From the NCBI GenBank assembly GCA_946477805.1, contig CAMKZP010000156.1:1-7919 (forward strand): 7,919 nt of DNA, written 5' to 3'. Origin of the DNA: an uncultured Enterobacter sp. (lineage in GTDB: Bacteria > Pseudomonadota > Gammaproteobacteria > Enterobacterales > Enterobacteriaceae). The position numbers and the translations under genes are program-made. Below the pieces are notes generated by a model. The model searched no databases and was not told the origin of the DNA. It saw only the letters and a program-made list of their open reading frames with translations. Positions 6,018-7,919 of the stretch are shown here, piece by piece. The stretch's first letter is position 1, and each line of letters begins with the position of its first letter.

Positions 6018-7351
6018 AACTGAGCCTGAAACTCCGCCTGACGCTGCTCTTTCTGCTTCTTTCTCTGGCAGCGTGGTTTGCCGCAAGCCTGGTAGCCTGG
6101 CAGCAGACGACGCACAAGCTCGATAAGCTGTTTGATACCCAGCAGATGCTGTTTGCCAAACGGCTGCTGACGATGGATCTGGACGAGCTCCGCGCGCCGG
6201 AGCGCATGCGCGAGGTGCCGAAAAAAGCCAAACACGGCCATCTCGACGACGACGCGCTGGCCTTCGCCATCTTCACCCGCGACGGCAAAATGGTGCTCAA
6301 CGACGGCGAAAACGGGCAGGATATTCCTTACCACTACCGTCGCGATGGGTTTGAAGACGGACGGCTTGAGGGCGACAACGACGAGTGGCGCTTTTTATGG
6401 CTGACGTCGCCGGACGGTCAATACCGGGTGGTGGTCGGCCAGGAGTGGGAGTACCGTCAGGACATGGCGCTGGACGTGGTGAGCTCGCAGCTTACGCCGT
6501 GGCTGGTGGCGCTGCCCGTGATGCTGATGCTGCTGATCCTGCTGCTGAGCCGCGAGCTAAAACCGCTCAAAAAGCTCGCGGCGACCCTGCGATCGCGCTC
6601 TCCGGACGCCACCGACAAACTGCCGACGGAAGGCGTACCGACGGAAGTGCGCCCGCTGCTTGACGCGCTGAACCATCTTTTTGCCCGCACCCAGGAGATG
6701 ATGAGCCGCGAGCGCCGCTTCACCTCCGATGCCGCCCACGAGCTTCGCAGCCCGCTGGCCGCCCTGAAGGTGCAAACCGACGTGGCGCAGCTGTATCTGG
6801 ACGATCCGCAGGCGCAGGCAAAAGCGCTGGCGCAGCTGCATACCGGTATTGACCGCGCGTCCCGCCTGGTGGATCAGCTGCTCACGCTGTCGCGCCTCGA
6901 TTCACTCGACAATCTCGACGGCGTGGAGCCGATCGCGATAGCGGATTTACTCCAGTCGGCGGTGATGGATATTTACCATCCGGCGCAGCAGGCGGGGATT
7001 GATATTCGCCTGAACGTTAACGCGCCGGAGGTTAAACGCCAGGGCCAGCAGCTGCTGCTGAGCCTGCTGGTGCGTAACCTGCTCGATAACGCCATCCGCT
7101 ACAGCCCGCAGGGCAGCGTGGTGGACGTCACGCTGAACGCGCACGGCTTTAGCGTACGGGATAACGGCCCGGGGATTTCTCCCGAAGCGCTGGCCCGCGT
7201 GGGCGAACGCTTCTATCGCCCGCCCGGTCAGGATGAAACCGGCAGCGGGCTAGGGTTATCCATCGTCAAGCGCATCGCCACGCTGCACGGCATGCGCGTG
7301 TCGCTGAAGAATGCGGCTGACGGCGGCTTTGAGGCCAGCATCAGCTGGTGA
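6014..7351 (+). CDS. qseC: QseC, membrane sensor histidine kinase
   Basis: QseC is an inner-membrane kinase/phosphatase acting on QseB. It has been reported to respond to AI-3 and host catecholamines, though the ligand is debated. The product is 445 residues, against about 449 in E. coli. Two membrane segments (about 9-29 and 163-179) flank a periplasmic sensor (30-162) rich in acidic residues. A short HAMP-like linker leads to the HisKA domain with the H-box FTSDAAHELRSPLAAL (phosphorylated H242). The ATPase domain has the N box (N355, N359), G1 DNGPG (383-387), F box ERFYRP (398-403) and G2 GSGLGLSI (410-417). It begins within the qseB stop codon, so the two are cotranslated. No catalytic residue is missing. 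Confidence 0.97.
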   Translation: MKLSLKLRLTLLFLLLSLAAWFAASLVAWQQTTHKLDKLFDTQQMLFAKRLLTMDLDELRAPERMREVPKKAKHGHLDDDALAFAIFTRDGKMVLNDGENGQDIPYHYRRDGFEDGRLEGDNDEWRFLWLTSPDGQYRVVVGQEWEYRQDMALDVVSSQLTPWLVALPVMLMLLILLLSRELKPLKKLAATLRSRSPDATDKLPTEGVPTEVRPLLDALNHLFARTQEMMSRERRFTSDAAHELRSPLAALKVQTDVAQLYLDDPQAQAKALAQLHTGIDRASRLVDQLLTLSRLDSLDNLDGVEPIAIADLLQSAVMDIYHPAQQAGIDIRLNVNAPEVKRQGQQLLLSLLVRNLLDNAIRYSPQGSVVDVTLNAHGFSVRDNGPGISPEALARVGERFYRPPGQDETGSGLGLSIVKRIATLHGMRVSLKNAADGGFEASISW

Positions 7352-7456
7352 CGAATTATTGCATTTCACGCAAAAGACTTTGCACATTTTGCTCATTTTT
7401 CCGCTCCGTCCGCGCGCGTAGAATACCCGGCATACTCTCCACGACGAGGACGAAAA
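7352..7456 (+). promoter_or_regulatory. qseC-mdaB intergenic region with candidate mdaB promoter
   Basis: This 105-bp gap contains TAGAAT at 7419-7424, a plausible -10 box for mdaB, but the T-rich stretch about 17 bp upstream (7396-7401) is a poor -35. A short stem GCAAA/TTTGC (7370-7383) followed by T-rich sequence could be a weak terminator for qseC. A tandem pair of 9-mers, TTTGCACAT and TTTGCTCAT, lies at 7379-7396. The mdaB ribosome binding site GAGGA is at 7446-7450. Confidence 0.4.
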
Positions 7457-7919
7457 ATGAGCAACATTCTGATTATCAACGGCGCGAAAGCCTTCGCGCA
7501 CTCTAAAGGCCAGCTGAATGACACCCTGACCGAGGTCGCGGACGGTTTCCTGCGCGACGCCGGGCACGATGTTAAGGTCGTGCGCGCGGACGGCGAGTAT
7601 GACGTGAAGGCCGAGGTGCAGAACTTCCTGTGGGCTGACGTGGTTATCTGGCAGATGCCCGGCTGGTGGATGGGCGCACCGTGGACGGTGAAAAAATACA
7701 TGGATGACGTGTTCACCGAAGGCCACGGCTCGCTGTATGCCAGCGACGGCCGCACCCGCTCTGACGCCGCTAAAAAATACGGCTCCGGCGGCCTGATTCA
7801 GGGTAAAAAATACATGCTCTCCCTGACCTGGAACGCGCCGCTGGAAGCTTTTACCGAGAAAGATCAGTTCTTTGAAGGCGTGGGCGTCGACGGCGCGTAC
7901 CTGCCGTTCCACAAGGCTA
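7457..7919 (+). CDS. mdaB: MdaB, NADPH:quinone reductase (partial, runs off window)
   Basis: MdaB (modulator of drug activity B) is a cytoplasmic FAD-dependent NADPH:quinone oxidoreductase of the flavodoxin-like fold. It reduces quinones by two electrons and so limits redox cycling. The visible part is 154 codons of an expected 193 or so; the window edge cuts it, and there is no sign of a break. The N-terminus MSNILIINGAKAFAHSKGQL forms the first strand and cofactor loop, and WQMPGWWMGAPWTVKKYMDDVF (65-86) and LSLTWNAP (121-128) are the family's characteristic segments around the flavin site. The ATG at 7457 has GAGGA 6 nt upstream. In E. coli a small gene, ygiZ, lies between qseC and mdaB; here the two are adjacent. 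Confidence 0.96.
   Translation, partial: MSNILIINGAKAFAHSKGQLNDTLTEVADGFLRDAGHDVKVVRADGEYDVKAEVQNFLWADVVIWQMPGWWMGAPWTVKKYMDDVFTEGHGSLYASDGRTRSDAAKKYGSGGLIQGKKYMLSLTWNAPLEAFTEKDQFFEGVGVDGAYLPFHKA

Noticed and set aside
5415..6086. A 223-codon minus-strand frame across qseB
   Set aside because: It is antisense to a clearly functional response regulator and has no domain features.
7256..7912. A 218-codon minus-strand frame across the qseC end and mdaB
   Set aside because: It spans two real genes and their intergenic region on the opposite strand, with no recognisable product.

Overview
The window looks like a chromosomal segment from a member of the Enterobacteriaceae. Every protein in it reads as a close relative of the Escherichia coli/Salmonella product, the gene order follows the E. 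coli parC-qseBC-mdaB neighbourhood, and the coding DNA is GC-rich with strong third-position GC. Enterobacter or a near relative is my guess, but this is not resolved from sequence alone.

Layout. The left part (1-5219) is read leftwards (minus strand): ygiW (4812-5219), parC (2435-4693), plsC (1544-2271) and ftsP/sufI (72-1484), followed by a perfect 11-bp hairpin at the window edge. The right part is read rightwards: qseB (5358-6017) and qseC (6014-7351), joined by a 4-nt ATGA overlap, then mdaB (7457 to the edge, cut off after 154 codons). The 138-bp divergent region between ygiW and qseB carries a PmrA/QseB-type direct repeat (two CTTAA half sites, 11 bp apart).

How the genes work together. 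QseC (sensor kinase) and QseB (response regulator) form a two-component system. The neighbouring divergent gene ygiW encodes a small secreted OB-fold stress protein. ParC is the A subunit of topoisomerase IV, with wild-type quinolone-target residues S80 and E84. PlsC makes phosphatidic acid. FtsP is a Tat-exported multicopper-oxidase-like protein that protects the divisome under stress. MdaB is an NADPH:quinone reductase.

The main anomaly is in plsC. The reading frame breaks near 1733-1737, at a site best explained by loss of 10 bp relative to the intact gene. The first 179 residues, with all acyltransferase motifs, are followed by 8 out-of-frame residues and a stop. The normal 62-63 residue C-terminus stays open in the next frame. 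Since plsC is essential in E. coli, this is either a real and interesting mutation, a tolerated truncation, or an assembly error. Otherwise the window is ordinary core chromosome. I see no mobile element, CRISPR array, RNA gene or undescribed system.
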